From Osmia lignaria lignaria (lineage: Eukaryota; Arthropoda; Insecta; Hymenoptera; Megachilidae), in contig NW_027478166.1 in assembly GCF_051020975.1 (NCBI RefSeq), positions 11,595,501 to 11,659,500 on the forward strand: a DNA stretch of 64,000 nucleotides. The letters are read 5' to 3'. The notes under the pieces are model-generated. The model saw only the letters and a list, made by a program, of their open reading frames with translations. It made no database searches and was not told where the DNA came from. Both the position numbers and the translations under genes were made by a program. Positions within the stretch are counted from its first letter, which is position 1. Each line of letters begins with the position of its first letter. This document shows, piece by piece, positions 1 to 9,483 of this stretch.

Positions 1-552
1 TATCTCGAAATATGTCCGTCAGGCCCCTTCCCTTGAGATATATCTGCAAATATCTCGGAAACGAAGCGAGCTATGGCAAAATGTGAAGAGACCTTTTTTG
101 TAGAGAATTATGTTTCCTACAATTTATGTTCTATGATATTTTTTGATCAGATGCGTAGTTCTCCAGATATATCAACATATTTCAAAGTTCCGAAGCCGCA
201 CCAACATAATAGAGATACAGAAACACCGTGGCCCCTTTCTTTGAGATAACTCTGCACTATTGCGAGCTGCAAATGCCACTTCCAGCTTAGCTGTGCAGAA
301 GAAGAACAACAAGAAGAAGAAATATCTCGAAATATGTCCGTCAGGCCCCTTCCCTTGAGATAAATCTGCAAATATCTCGGAAACGAAGAGAGCTATGGCA
401 AAATGTTAAGAGACCTTTTTTGTAGAGAACTAAGTTTCCTACTTTTTATGTTCTATGATATTTTTTGATCAGATGCGTAGTTCTCGAGATATATCAAGAT
501 ATTTAAAAGTTCCGAAGCCGCACCAACATAATAGAGATACAGAAACACCGTG

Positions 553-578
553 GCCCCTTTCTTTGAGATAACTCTGCA
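553..578 (+). repeat. Internal monomer repeat, copy 1
   Basis: This 26-bp stretch starts gcccctttctttgag and ends ctctgca. It aligns without gaps to 667-692 in the same monomer, with 23 of 26 bases identical (mismatches at the 8th, 10th and 20th bases). Downstream similarity continues: both copies are followed, after spacers of different length, by gcgagct and then gcaaatg or atggcaaaatg. The same pair occurs in essentially every monomer, so the duplication predates array expansion. Confidence 0.88.
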
Positions 579-586
579 CTATTGCG

Positions 587-609
587 AGCTGCAAATGCCA
601 CTTCCAGCT
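587..609. repeat. Imperfect inverted repeat within the monomer
   Basis: The arms agctgcaa (587-594) and ttccagct (602-609) enclose a 7-bp loop and pair at 7 of 8 positions. In the other major monomer class the arms are agctggaa and ttccagtt, which repairs the inner mismatch but breaks an outer pair. Both classes therefore keep seven of eight pairs. A biological role is not shown. Confidence 0.6.
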
Positions 610-617
610 TAGCTGTG

Positions 618-644
618 CAGAAGAAGAACAACAAGAAGAAGAAA
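618..644 (+). repeat. Purine-rich GAA/CAA trinucleotide tract
   Basis: The tract cagaagaagaacaacaag followed by aagaagaaa is a degenerate trinucleotide run. It occurs at this place in each monomer with substitutions (gaggaag, gaacagcaag, gaacgacaag, caaaaagaag) but, as far as I can see, without length change. The minus strand is correspondingly pyrimidine-rich. In the minus-strand frame it reads as a Ser/Cys run, which is a by-product of composition rather than evidence of a protein. Confidence 0.8.
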
Positions 645-666
645 TATCTCGAAATATGTCCGTCAG

Positions 667-692
667 GCCCCTTCCCTTGAGATAAATCTGCA
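667..692 (+). repeat. Internal monomer repeat, copy 2
   Basis: This is the partner of 553-578, offset by 114 bp. It starts gccccttcccttgag and ends atctgca, and both copies are preceded by ccgt a few bases upstream. The spacer before gcgagct is 12 bases longer here (aatatctcggaaacgaa against ctatt), and the block that follows is 3-4 bases longer. The relation also shows in the minus-strand translation, where YLKGRG and YLKERG face each other. Confidence 0.88.
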
Positions 693-700
693 AATATCTC
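679..700. repeat. Short inverted repeat GAGATA/TATCTC
   Basis: The arms gagata (679-684) and tatctc (695-700) flank a 10-bp loop containing atctgca. Monomers with gagatatatctgc instead of gagataaatctgc (for example near 2 x 16100 and 21600) extend the arms to seven bases. The motif aaatatctcg also occurs directly at 642-651 and 692-701, and inverted as cgagatattt near offset 25 of many monomers. Confidence 0.55.
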
Positions 701-727
701 GGAAACGAAGAGAGCTATGGCAAAATG

Positions 728-790
728 TTAAGAGACCTTTTTTGTAGAGAATTAAGTTTCCTACTTTTTATGTTCTATGATATTTTTTGA
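728..790 (+). repeat. Spacer segment of the monomer with two sequence types
   Basis: This T-rich segment contains gacctttttt and gatattttttgatca. Two types alternate through the array. Type A reads attaagtttcctacttttta (here). Type B reads attatgtttcctacaattta (for example 2033-equivalents before 1756, 3044 and 14314). Type A is usually joined to atgcgtagttctcgag in the next monomer and type B to aagcgtagttttcgag, but exchanged combinations exist (147, 4010, 12704, 48767). Nothing resembling a gene or promoter is recognisable. Confidence 0.7.
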
Positions 791-1434
791 TCAGGTGCGC
801 AGTTCTCGAGATATATCAAGATATTTAAAAGTTCCGAAGCCGCACCAACATAATAGAGATACAGAAACACCGTGGCCCCTTTCTTTGAGATAACTCTGCA
901 CTAGTGCGAGCCGCAAATGCCACTTCCAGCTTAGCTGTGCAGAAGAAGAACAACAAGAAGAAGAAATATCTCGAAATATGTCCGTCAGGCCCCTTCCCTT
1001 GAGATAAATCTGCAAATATCTCGGAAACGAAGAGAGCTATGGCAAAATGTTAAGAGACCTTTTTTGTAGAGAATTAAGTTTCCTACTTTTTATGTTCTAT
1101 GATATTTTTTGATCAGATGCGTAGTTCTCGAGATATATCAAGATATTTAAAAGTTCCGAAGCCGCACCAACATAATAGAGATACAGAAACACCGTGGCCC
1201 CTTTCTTTGAGATAACTCTGCACTATTGCGAGCTGGAAATGCCACTTCCAGTTTAGCTGTGCAGAAGAAGAACAACAAGAAGAAGAAATATCTCGAAATA
1301 TGTCCGTCAGGCCCCTTCCCTCGAGATAAATCTGCAAATATCTCGGAAACGAAGCGAGCTATGGCAAAATGTTAAGGGACCTTTTTTGTAGAGAATTAAG
1401 TTTCCTACTTTTTATGTTCTATGATATTTTTTGA

Positions 1435-1755
1435 TCAGATGCGCAGTTCTCGAGATATATCAAGATATTTAAAAGTTCCGAAGCCGCACCAACATAATAG
1501 AGATACAGAAACACCGTGGCCCCTTTCTTTGAGATAACTCTGCACTATTGCGAGCTGCAAATGCCACTTCCAGCTTACTGTGCAGAAGAAGAACAACAAG
1601 AAGAAGAAATATCTCGAAATATGTCCGTCAGGCCCCTTCCCTTGAGATAAATCTGCAAATATCTCGGAAACAAAGCGAGCTATGGCAAAATGCTAAGAGT
1701 GCTTTTTTGTAGAGAATTATGTTTCCTACAATTTATGTTCTATGATATTTTTTGA
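1435..1755. repeat. 321-bp monomer with a single-base deletion
   Basis: The sequence around 1571-1585 reads cagcttactgtgcag where the array has cagcttagctgtgcag, so one G is missing after 1577. The minus-strand open frame is shifted in this copy. It is one of only two length variants in the window. Confidence 0.93.
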
Positions 1756-2077
1756 TCAGAAGCGTAGTTTTCGAGATATATCGAGATATTTAAAAGTTCC
1801 GAAACCGCACCAACATAATAGAGATACGGAAACACCGTGGCCCCTTTCTTTGAGATAACTCTGCACTAGTGCGAGCCGCAAATGCCACTTCCAGCTTAGC
1901 TGTGCAGAAGAAGAACAACAAGAAGAAGAAATATCTCGAAATATGTCCGTTAGGCCCCTTCCCTTGAGATAAACCTGCAAATATCTCGGAAACGAAGCGA
2001 GCTATGGCAAAATGTTAAGAGACCTTTTTTGTAGAGAATTAAGTTTCCTACTTTTTATGTTCTATGATATTTTTTGA

Positions 2078-5000
2078 TCAGATGCGTAGTTCTCGAGATA
2101 TATCAAGATATTTAAAAGTTCCGAAGCCGCACCAACATAATAGAGATACAGAAACACCGTGGCCCCTTTCTTTGAGATAACTCTGCACTATTGCGAGCTG
2201 GAAATGCCACTTCCAGTTTAGCTGTGCAGAAGAAGAACAACAAGAAGAAGAAATATCTCGAAACATGTCCGTCAGGCCCCTTCCCTTGAGATAAATCTGC
2301 AAATATCTCGGAAACGAAGCGAGCTATGGCAAAATGTTAAGAGACTTTATTTGTAGAGAATTATGTTTCCTAAAATTTATGTTCTATGATATTTTTTGAT
2401 CAGAAGCGTAGTTTTCGAGATATATCGAGATATTTAAAAGTTCCGAAGCCGCACCAACATAATAGAGATACAGAAACACCGTGGCCCCTTTCTTTGAGAT
2501 AACTCTGCCCTATTGCGAGCTGGAAATGCCACTTCCAGTTTAGCTGTGCAGAAGAAGAACAACAAAAAGAAGAAATATCTCGAAACATGTCCGTCAGGCC
2601 CCTTCCCTTGAGATAAATCTGCAAATATCTCGGAAACGAAGCGAGCTATGGCAAAATGTTAAGAGACCTTTTTTGTGGAGAATTAAGTTTGCTACTTTTT
2701 ATGTTCTATGATATTTTTTGATCAGATGCGTAGTTCTCGAGATATATCAAGATATTTAAAAGTTCCGAAGCCGCACCAACATAATAGAGATACAGAAACA
2801 CCGTGGCCCCTTTCTTTGAGATAACTCTGCACTATTGCGAGCTGCAAATGCCACTTCCAGCATAGCTGTGCAGAAGAAGAACAACAAGAAGAAGAAATAT
2901 CTCGAAATATGTCCGTCAGGCCCCTTCCCTTGAGATAAATCTGCAAATATCTCGGAAACGAAGCGAGCTATGGCAAAATGTTGAGAGACATTTTTTGTAG
3001 AGAATTATGTTTCCTACAATTTATGTTCTATGATATTTTTTGGTCAGAAGCGTAGTTTTCGAGATATATCGAGATATTTAAAAGTTCCGAAGCCGCACCA
3101 ACATAACAGAGATTCAGAAACACCGTGGCCCCTTTCTTTGAGATAACTCTGCACTAGTGCGAGCCGCAAATGCCACTTCCAGCTTAGCTGTGCAGAAGAA
3201 GAACAACAAGAAGAAGAAATATCTCGAAATATGTCCGTCAGGCCCCTTCCCTTGCGATAAATCTGCACATATCTCGGAAACGAAGCGAGCTATGGCAAAA
3301 TGTTAAGAGACCTTTTTTGTAGAGAATTAAGTTGCCTACTTTTTATGTTCTATGATATTTTTTGATCAGATGCGTAGTTCTCGAGATATATCAAGATATT
3401 TAAAAGTTCCGAAGCCGCACCAACATAATAGAGATACAGAAACACCGTGGCCCCATTCTTTGAGATAACTCTGCACTATTGCGAGCTGGAAATGCCACTT
3501 CCAGTTTAGCTGTGCAGAAGAAGAACAACAAGAAGAAGAAATATCTCGAAATATGTCCGTCAGGCCCCTTCCCTTGAGATAAATCTGCATATATCTCGGA
3601 AACGAAGCGAGCTATGGCAAAATGTTGAGAGACCTTTTTTGTAGAGAATTAAGTTTTCTACTTTTTATGTTCTATGATATTTTTTGATCAGATGCGTAGT
3701 TCTCGAGATATATCAAGATATTTCAAAGTTCCGAAGCTGCACCAAAATAATAGAGATACAGAAACACCGTGGCCCCTTTCTTTACGATGACTCTGCACTA
3801 TTGCGAGCTGCAAATGCCACTTCCAGCTTAGCTTTGCAGAGGAAGAACAACAAGAAGAAGAAATATCTCGAAATATGTCCGTCAGGCCAGTTCCTTTGAG
3901 CTGAATCTGCAAATATCTCAGAAACGAAGCGAGCTATGGCAAAATGTTAAAAGACGTTTTTTGTAGAGAATTATGTTTCCTACAATTTATGTTCTATGAT
4001 ATTTTTTGATCAGATGCGTAGTTCTCGAGATATATCAAGATATTTAAAAGTTCCGAAGCCGCACCAACATAATAGAGATACAGAAACACCGTGGCCCCTT
4101 TCTTTGAGATAACTCTGCACTATTGCGAGCTGCAAATGCCACTTCCAGCTTAGCTGTGCAGAAGAAGAACAACAAGAAGAAGAAATATCTCGAAATATGT
4201 CCGTCAGGACCCTTCCCTTGAGATACATCTGCAAATATCTCGGAAACGAAGCGAGGTATGACAAAACGTTAAGAGACCTTTTTTGTAGAGAATTATGTTT
4301 CCTACAGTTTATGTTCTATGATATTTTTTGATCAGAAGCGTAGTTTTCGAGATATATCGAGATATTTAAAAGTTCCGAAGCCGCACCAACATAATAGAGA
4401 TACAGAAACACCGTGGCCCCTTTCTTTGAGATAACTCTGCGCTATTGCGATCTGGAAATGCCACTTCCAGCTTAGCTGTGCAGAAGAAGAACAACAAGAA
4501 GAAGAAATATCTCGAAATATGTCCGTCAGGCCCCTTCCCTTGAGATAAATCTACATATATCTCGGAAACGAAGCGAGCTATGGCAAAATGTTGAGAGACC
4601 TTTTTTGTAGAGAATTAAGTTTTCTACTTTTTATGTTCTATGATATTTTTTGATCAGATGCGTAGTTCTCGAGATATATCAAGATATTTAAAAGTTCCGA
4701 AGCTGCACCAACATAATAGAGATACAGAAACACCGTGGCCCCTTTCTTTGAGACAACTCTGCACTATTGCGAGCTGCGAATGCCACTTCCAGCTTAGCTG
4801 TGCAGAGGAAGAACAACAAGAAGAAGAAATATCTCGAAATATGTCCGTCAGGCCAGTTCCTTTGAGCTGAATCTGCAAATATCTCGGAAACGAAGCGAGC
4901 TATGGCAAAATGTTAAGAGACATTTTTTGTAGAGAATTATGTTTCCTACAATTTATGTTCTATGATATTCTTTGATCAGAAGCGTAGTTTTCGAGATATA

Positions 5001-5941
5001 TCGAGATATTTAAAAGTTCCGAAGCCGCACCAACATAATAGAGATACAGAAACACCGTGGCCCCTTTCTTTCAGATAACTCTGCACTATTGCGAGCTGGA
5101 AATGCCACTTCCAGTTTAGCTGTGCAGAAGAAGAACAACAAGAAGAAGAAATATCTCGAAATATGTCCGTCAGGCCCCTTCCCTTGAGATAAATCTGCAT
5201 ATATCTCGGAAACGAAGCGAGCTATGGCAAAATGTTAAGAGACCTTTTTTGTAGAGAATTAAGTTTTTTACTTTTTATGTTCTATGATATTTTTTGATCA
5301 GATGCGTAGTTCTCGAGATATATCAAGATATTTCAAAGTTCCGAAGCTGCACCAACATAATAGAGATACAGAAACACCGTGGCCCCTTTCTTTGAGATGA
5401 CTCTGCACTATTGCGAGCTGCAAATGCCACTTCCAGCTTAGCTGTGCAGAAGAAGAACAACAAGAAGATGAAATATCTCGAAATATGTCCGTTAGGCCCC
5501 TTCCCTTGAGATAAATCTGCAAATATCTCGGAAACGAAGCGAGCTATGGCAAAATGTTGAGAGACCTTTTTTGTAGAGAATTAAGTTTCCTACTATTTAT
5601 GTTCTATGATACTTTTTGATCAGATGCGTAGTTCTCGAGATATATCAAGATATTTAAAAGTTCCGAAGCCGCACCAACATAATAGAGATACAGAAACACC
5701 GTGGCCTCTTTCTTTGAGATAACTCTGCACTATTGCGAGCTGCAAATGCCACTTCCAGCTTAGCTGTGCAGAAGAAGAACAACAAGAAGAAGGAATATCT
5801 CGAAATATGTCCGTCAGTCCCCTTCCCTTGAGATAAATCTGCAAATATCTCGGAAACGAAGCGAGCTATGGCAAAATGTTAAGAGACCTTTTTTGTAGAG
5901 AATTAAGTTTCCTACTTTTTATGTTCTATGATATTTTTTGA
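2078..5941. repeat. HOR-1, copy 1 (12 monomers, 3864 bp)
   Basis: Twelve monomers follow in a fixed order that returns at 5942. Diagnostic variants in order are: cgaaacatgtccg (2078); ctctgccctattg with caacaaaaagaag (2400); cagcatagctg (2722); ataacagagattc with cttgcgataa (3044); ggccccattc (3366); tttacgatgactc with tttgcagagg (3688); gaggtatgacaaaacg (4010); gcgatctgg (4332); gagacaactc (4654); tttcagataac (4976); gagatgactc (5298); gaaggaatatc (5620). Monomer 2400 and its partner at 6264 differ at about one position, far less than adjacent monomers do. This is typical of higher-order repeats homogenised as a unit. Confidence 0.9.
4332..4653. repeat. Monomer with substitution that ends the minus-strand frame at its start
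   Basis: Near 4551 the copy reads aaatctacatatatc where others read aaatctgcaaatatc. On the minus strand this gives ATG followed directly by TAG, so the usual 74-codon frame has no start. The HOR-1 partners at 8196 and 11738 lack the change, so it is private to this copy. Confidence 0.85.
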
Positions 5942-8900
5942 TCAGATGCGTAGTTCTCGAGATATATCAAGATATTTAAAAGTTCCGAAGCCGCACCAAC
6001 ATAATAGAGATACGGAAACACCGTGGCCCCTTTCTTTGAGATAACTCTGCACTATTGCGAGCTGGAAATGCCACTTCCAGTTTAGCTGTGCAGAAGAAGA
6101 ACAACAAGAAGAAGAAATATCTCGAAACATGTCCGTCAGGCCCCTTCCCTTGAGATAAATCTGCAAATATCTCGGAAACGAAGCGAGCTATGGCAAAATG
6201 TTAAGAGACTTTATTTGTAGAGAATTATGTTTCCTAAAATTTATGTTCTATGATATTTTTTGATCAGAAGCGTAGTTTTCGAGATATATCGAGATATTTA
6301 AAAGTTCCGAAGCCGCACCAACATAATAGAGATACAGAAACACCGTGGCCCCTTTCTTTGAGATAACTCTGCCCTATTGCGAGCTGGAAATGCCACTTCC
6401 AGTTTAGCTGTGCAGAAGAAGAACAACAAAAAGAAGAAATATCTCGAAACATGTCCGTCAGGCCCCTTCCCTTGAGATAAATCTGCAAATATCTCGGAAA
6501 CGAAGCTAGCTATGGCAAAATGTTAAGAGACCTTTTTTGTGGAGAATTAAGTTTGCTACTTTTTATGTTCTATGATATTTTTTGATCAGATGCGTAGTTC
6601 TCGAGATATATCAAGATATTTAAAAGTTCCGAAGCCGCACCAACATAATAGAGATACAGAAACACCGTGGCCCCTTTCTTTGAGATAACTCTGCACTATT
6701 GCGAGCTGCAATTGCCACTTCCAGCATAGCTGTGCAGAAGAAGAACAACAAGAAGAAGAAATATCTCGAAATATGTCCGTCAGGCCCCTTCCCTTGAGAT
6801 AAATCTGCAAATATCTCGGAAACGAAGCGAGCTATGGCAAAATGTTGAGAGACGTTTTTTGTAGAGAATTATGTTTCCTACAATTTATGTTCTATGATAT
6901 TTTTTGATCAGAAGCGTAGTTTTCGAGATATATCGAGATATTTAAAAGTTCTGAAGCCGCACCAACATAACAGAGATTCAGAAACACCGTGGCCCCTTTC
7001 TTTGAGATAACTCTGCACTAGTGCGAGCCGCAAATGCCACTTCCAGCTTAGCTGTGCAGAAGAAGAACAACAAGAAGAAGAAATATCTCGAAATATGTCC
7101 GTCAGGCCCCTTCCCTTGCGATAAATCTGCACATATCTCGGAAACGAAGCGAGCTATGGCAAAATGTTAAGAGACCTTTTTTGTAGAGAATTAAGTTACC
7201 TACTTTTTATGTTCTATGATATTTTTTGATCAGATGCGTAGTTCTCGAGATATATCAAGATATTTAAAAGTTCCGAAGCCGCACCAACATAATAGAGATA
7301 CAGAAACACCGTGGCCCCATTCTTTGAGATAACTCTGCACTATTGCGAGCTGGAAATGCCACTTCCAGTTTAGCTGTGCAGAAGAAGAACAACAAGAAGA
7401 AGAAATATCTCGAAATATGTCCGTCAGGCCCCTTCCCTTGAGATAAATCTGCATATATCTCGGAAACGAAGCGAGCTATGGCAAAATGTTGAGAGACCTT
7501 TTTTGTAGAGAATTAAGTTTTCTACTTTTTATGTTCTATGATATTTTTTGATCAGATGCGTAGTTCTCGAGATATATCAAGATATTTCAAAGTTCCGAAG
7601 CTGCACCAAAATAATAGAGATACAGAAACACCATGGCCCCTTTCTTTACGATGACTCTGCACTATTGCGAGCTGCAAATGCCACTTCCAGCTTAGCTTTG
7701 CAGAGGAAGAACAACAAGAAGAAGAAATATCTCGAAATGTGTCCGTCAGGCCAGTTCCTTTGAGCTGAATCTGCAAATATCTCGGAAACGAAGCGAGCTA
7801 TGGCAAAATGTTAGAAGACGTTTTTTGTAGAGAATTATGTTTCCTACAATTTATGTTCTATGATATTTTTTGATCAGATGCGTAGTTCTCGAGATATATC
7901 AAGATATTTAAAAGTTCCGAAGCCGCACCAACATAATAGAGATACAGAAACACCGTGGCCCCTTTCTTTGAGATAACTCTGCACTATTGCGAGCTGCAAA
8001 TGCCACTTCCAGCTTAGCTGTGCAGAAGAAGAACAACAAGAAGAAGAAATATCTCGAAATATGTCCGTCAGGACCCTTCCCTTGAGATACATCTGCAAAT
8101 ATCTCGGAAACGAAGCGAGGTATGACAAAACGTTAAGAGACCTTTTTTGTAGAGAATTATGTTTCCTACAGTTTATGTTCTATGATATTTTTTGATCAGA
8201 AGCGTAGTTTTCGAGATATATCGAGATATTTAAAAGTTCCGAAGCCGCACCAACATAATAGAGATACAGAAACACCGTGGCCCCTTTCTTTGTGATAACT
8301 CTGCACTATTGCGATCTGGAAATGCCACTTCCAGCTTAGCTGTGCAGAAGAAGAACAACAAGAAGAAGAAATATCTCGAAATATGTCCGTCAGGCCCCTT
8401 CCCTTGAGATAAATCTGCATATATCTCGGAAACGAAGCGAGCTATGGCAAAATGTTGAGAGACCTTTTTTGTAGAGAATTAAGTTTTCTACTTTTTATGT
8501 TCTATGATATTTTTTGATCAGATGCGTAGTTCTCGAGATATATCAAGATATTTAAAAGTTCCGAAGCTGCACCAACATAATAGAGATACAGAAACACCGT
8601 GGCCCCTTTCTTTGAGACAACTCTGCACTATTGCGAGCTGCAAATGCCACTTCCAGCTTAGCTGTGCAGAGGAAGAACAACAAGAAGAAGAAATATCTCG
8701 AAATATGTCCGTCAGGCCAGTTCCTTTGAGCTGAATCTGCAAATATCTCGGAAACGAAGCGAGCTATGGCAAAATGTTAAGAGACGTTTTTTGTAGAGAA
8801 TTATGTTTCCTACAATTTATGTTCTATGATATTTTTTGATCAGAAGCGTAGTTTTCGAGATATATCGAGATATTTAAAAGTTCCGAAGCCGCACCAACAT

Positions 8901-9483
8901 AATAGAGATACAGAAACACCGTGGCCCCTTTCTTTCAGATAACTCTGCACTATTGCGAGCTGGAAATGACACTTCCAGTTTAGCTGTGCAGAAGAAGAAC
9001 AACAAGAAGAAGAAATATCTCGAAATATGTCCGTCAGGCCCCTTCCCTTGAGATACATCTGCATATATCTCGGAAACGAAGCGAGCTATGGCAAAATGTT
9101 AAGAGACCTTTTTTGTAGAGAATTAAGTTTTCTACTTTTTATGTTCTATGATATTTTTTGATCAGATGCGTAGTTCTCGAGATATATCACGATATTTCAA
9201 AGTTCCGGAGCTGCACCAACATAATAGAGATACAGAAACACCGTGGCCCCTTTCTTTGAGATGACTCTGCACTATTGCGAGCTGCAAATGCCACTTCCAG
9301 CTTAGCTGTGCAGAAGAAGAACAACAAGAAGAAGGAATATCTCGAAATATGTCCGTCAGTCCCCTTCCCTTGAGATAAATCTGCAAATATCTCGGAAACG
9401 AAGCGAGCTATGGCAAAATGTTAAGAGACCTTTTTTGTAGAGAATTAAGTTTCCTACTTTTTATGTTCTATGATATTTTTTGA
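5942..9483. repeat. HOR-1, copy 2 (11 monomers, 3542 bp)
   Basis: This copy repeats the order of 2078-5941 monomer by monomer from 5942 through 8840. It ends with one chimeric monomer (9162) in place of the two seen at 5298 and 5620. Private changes such as aagctagctatgg near 6505 and cacaccatggccc near 7630 separate it from the other copies. Confidence 0.9.
9162..9483. repeat. Chimeric monomer joining two HOR-1 types
   Basis: The left part matches the monomer at 5298 (gatatttcaaagttcc, gagctgcacc, gagatgactc at 9258-9267). The right part matches the monomer at 5620 (gaaggaatatc from 9331, cagtccccttccc). The switch lies between about 9266 and 9334. It removes exactly one monomer and explains why this HOR-1 copy has 11 units rather than 12. 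Confidence 0.85.

Larger units (their letters stand above)
469..790 (+). repeat. Reference satellite monomer (322 bp)
   Basis: This copy is close to the apparent consensus and serves to map parts of the unit. In order it holds: the TGATCA junction (466-471); the palindrome TCTCGAGA (482-489) beside gatatatcaagatattt; a unique stretch to about 552; internal repeat copy 1 (553-578); an imperfect hairpin (587-609); a GAA/CAA-rich tract (618-644); aaatatctcg motifs (642-651 and 692-701); internal repeat copy 2 (667-692); the block gcaaaatg (720-727); and a T-rich spacer with two T runs leading into the next TGATCA. It carries agagagctatgg where most copies have gcgagctatgg, a variant shared with its neighbours starting at 147 and 791. 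Confidence 0.93.
1..2077. repeat. Consensus-like monomers at the left edge
   Basis: A 146-bp partial monomer is followed by six full monomers (147, 469, 791, 1113, 1435, 1756). Monomers 147 to 1113 are very alike. The variant aagagagctatgg in 147, 469 and 791 suggests recent local duplication of single units. No higher-order periodicity is visible within this stretch. Monomer 1756 is of the type B class, with cactagtgcgagccgc and aagcgtagttttcg, and leads into HOR-1. Confidence 0.75.

Noticed and set aside
510..530. RNA polymerase III B box at gttccgaagcc, with T runs as terminators (tRNA/SINE origin)
   Set aside because: The sequence does not fit the GTTCRANNC pattern, no A box is found at the right distance, and no tRNA fold is apparent.
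698..716. CENP-B box-like sequence on the minus strand (gctcgcttcgtttccgaga)
   Set aside because: It starts like the primate box (cttcgtt) but lacks the required A and CGGG at the right spacing.
728..790. Promoter or terminator in the T-rich spacer
   Set aside because: The T runs and gatattttttgatca are AT-rich satellite sequence; no associated gene or conserved promoter arrangement supports a regulatory call.
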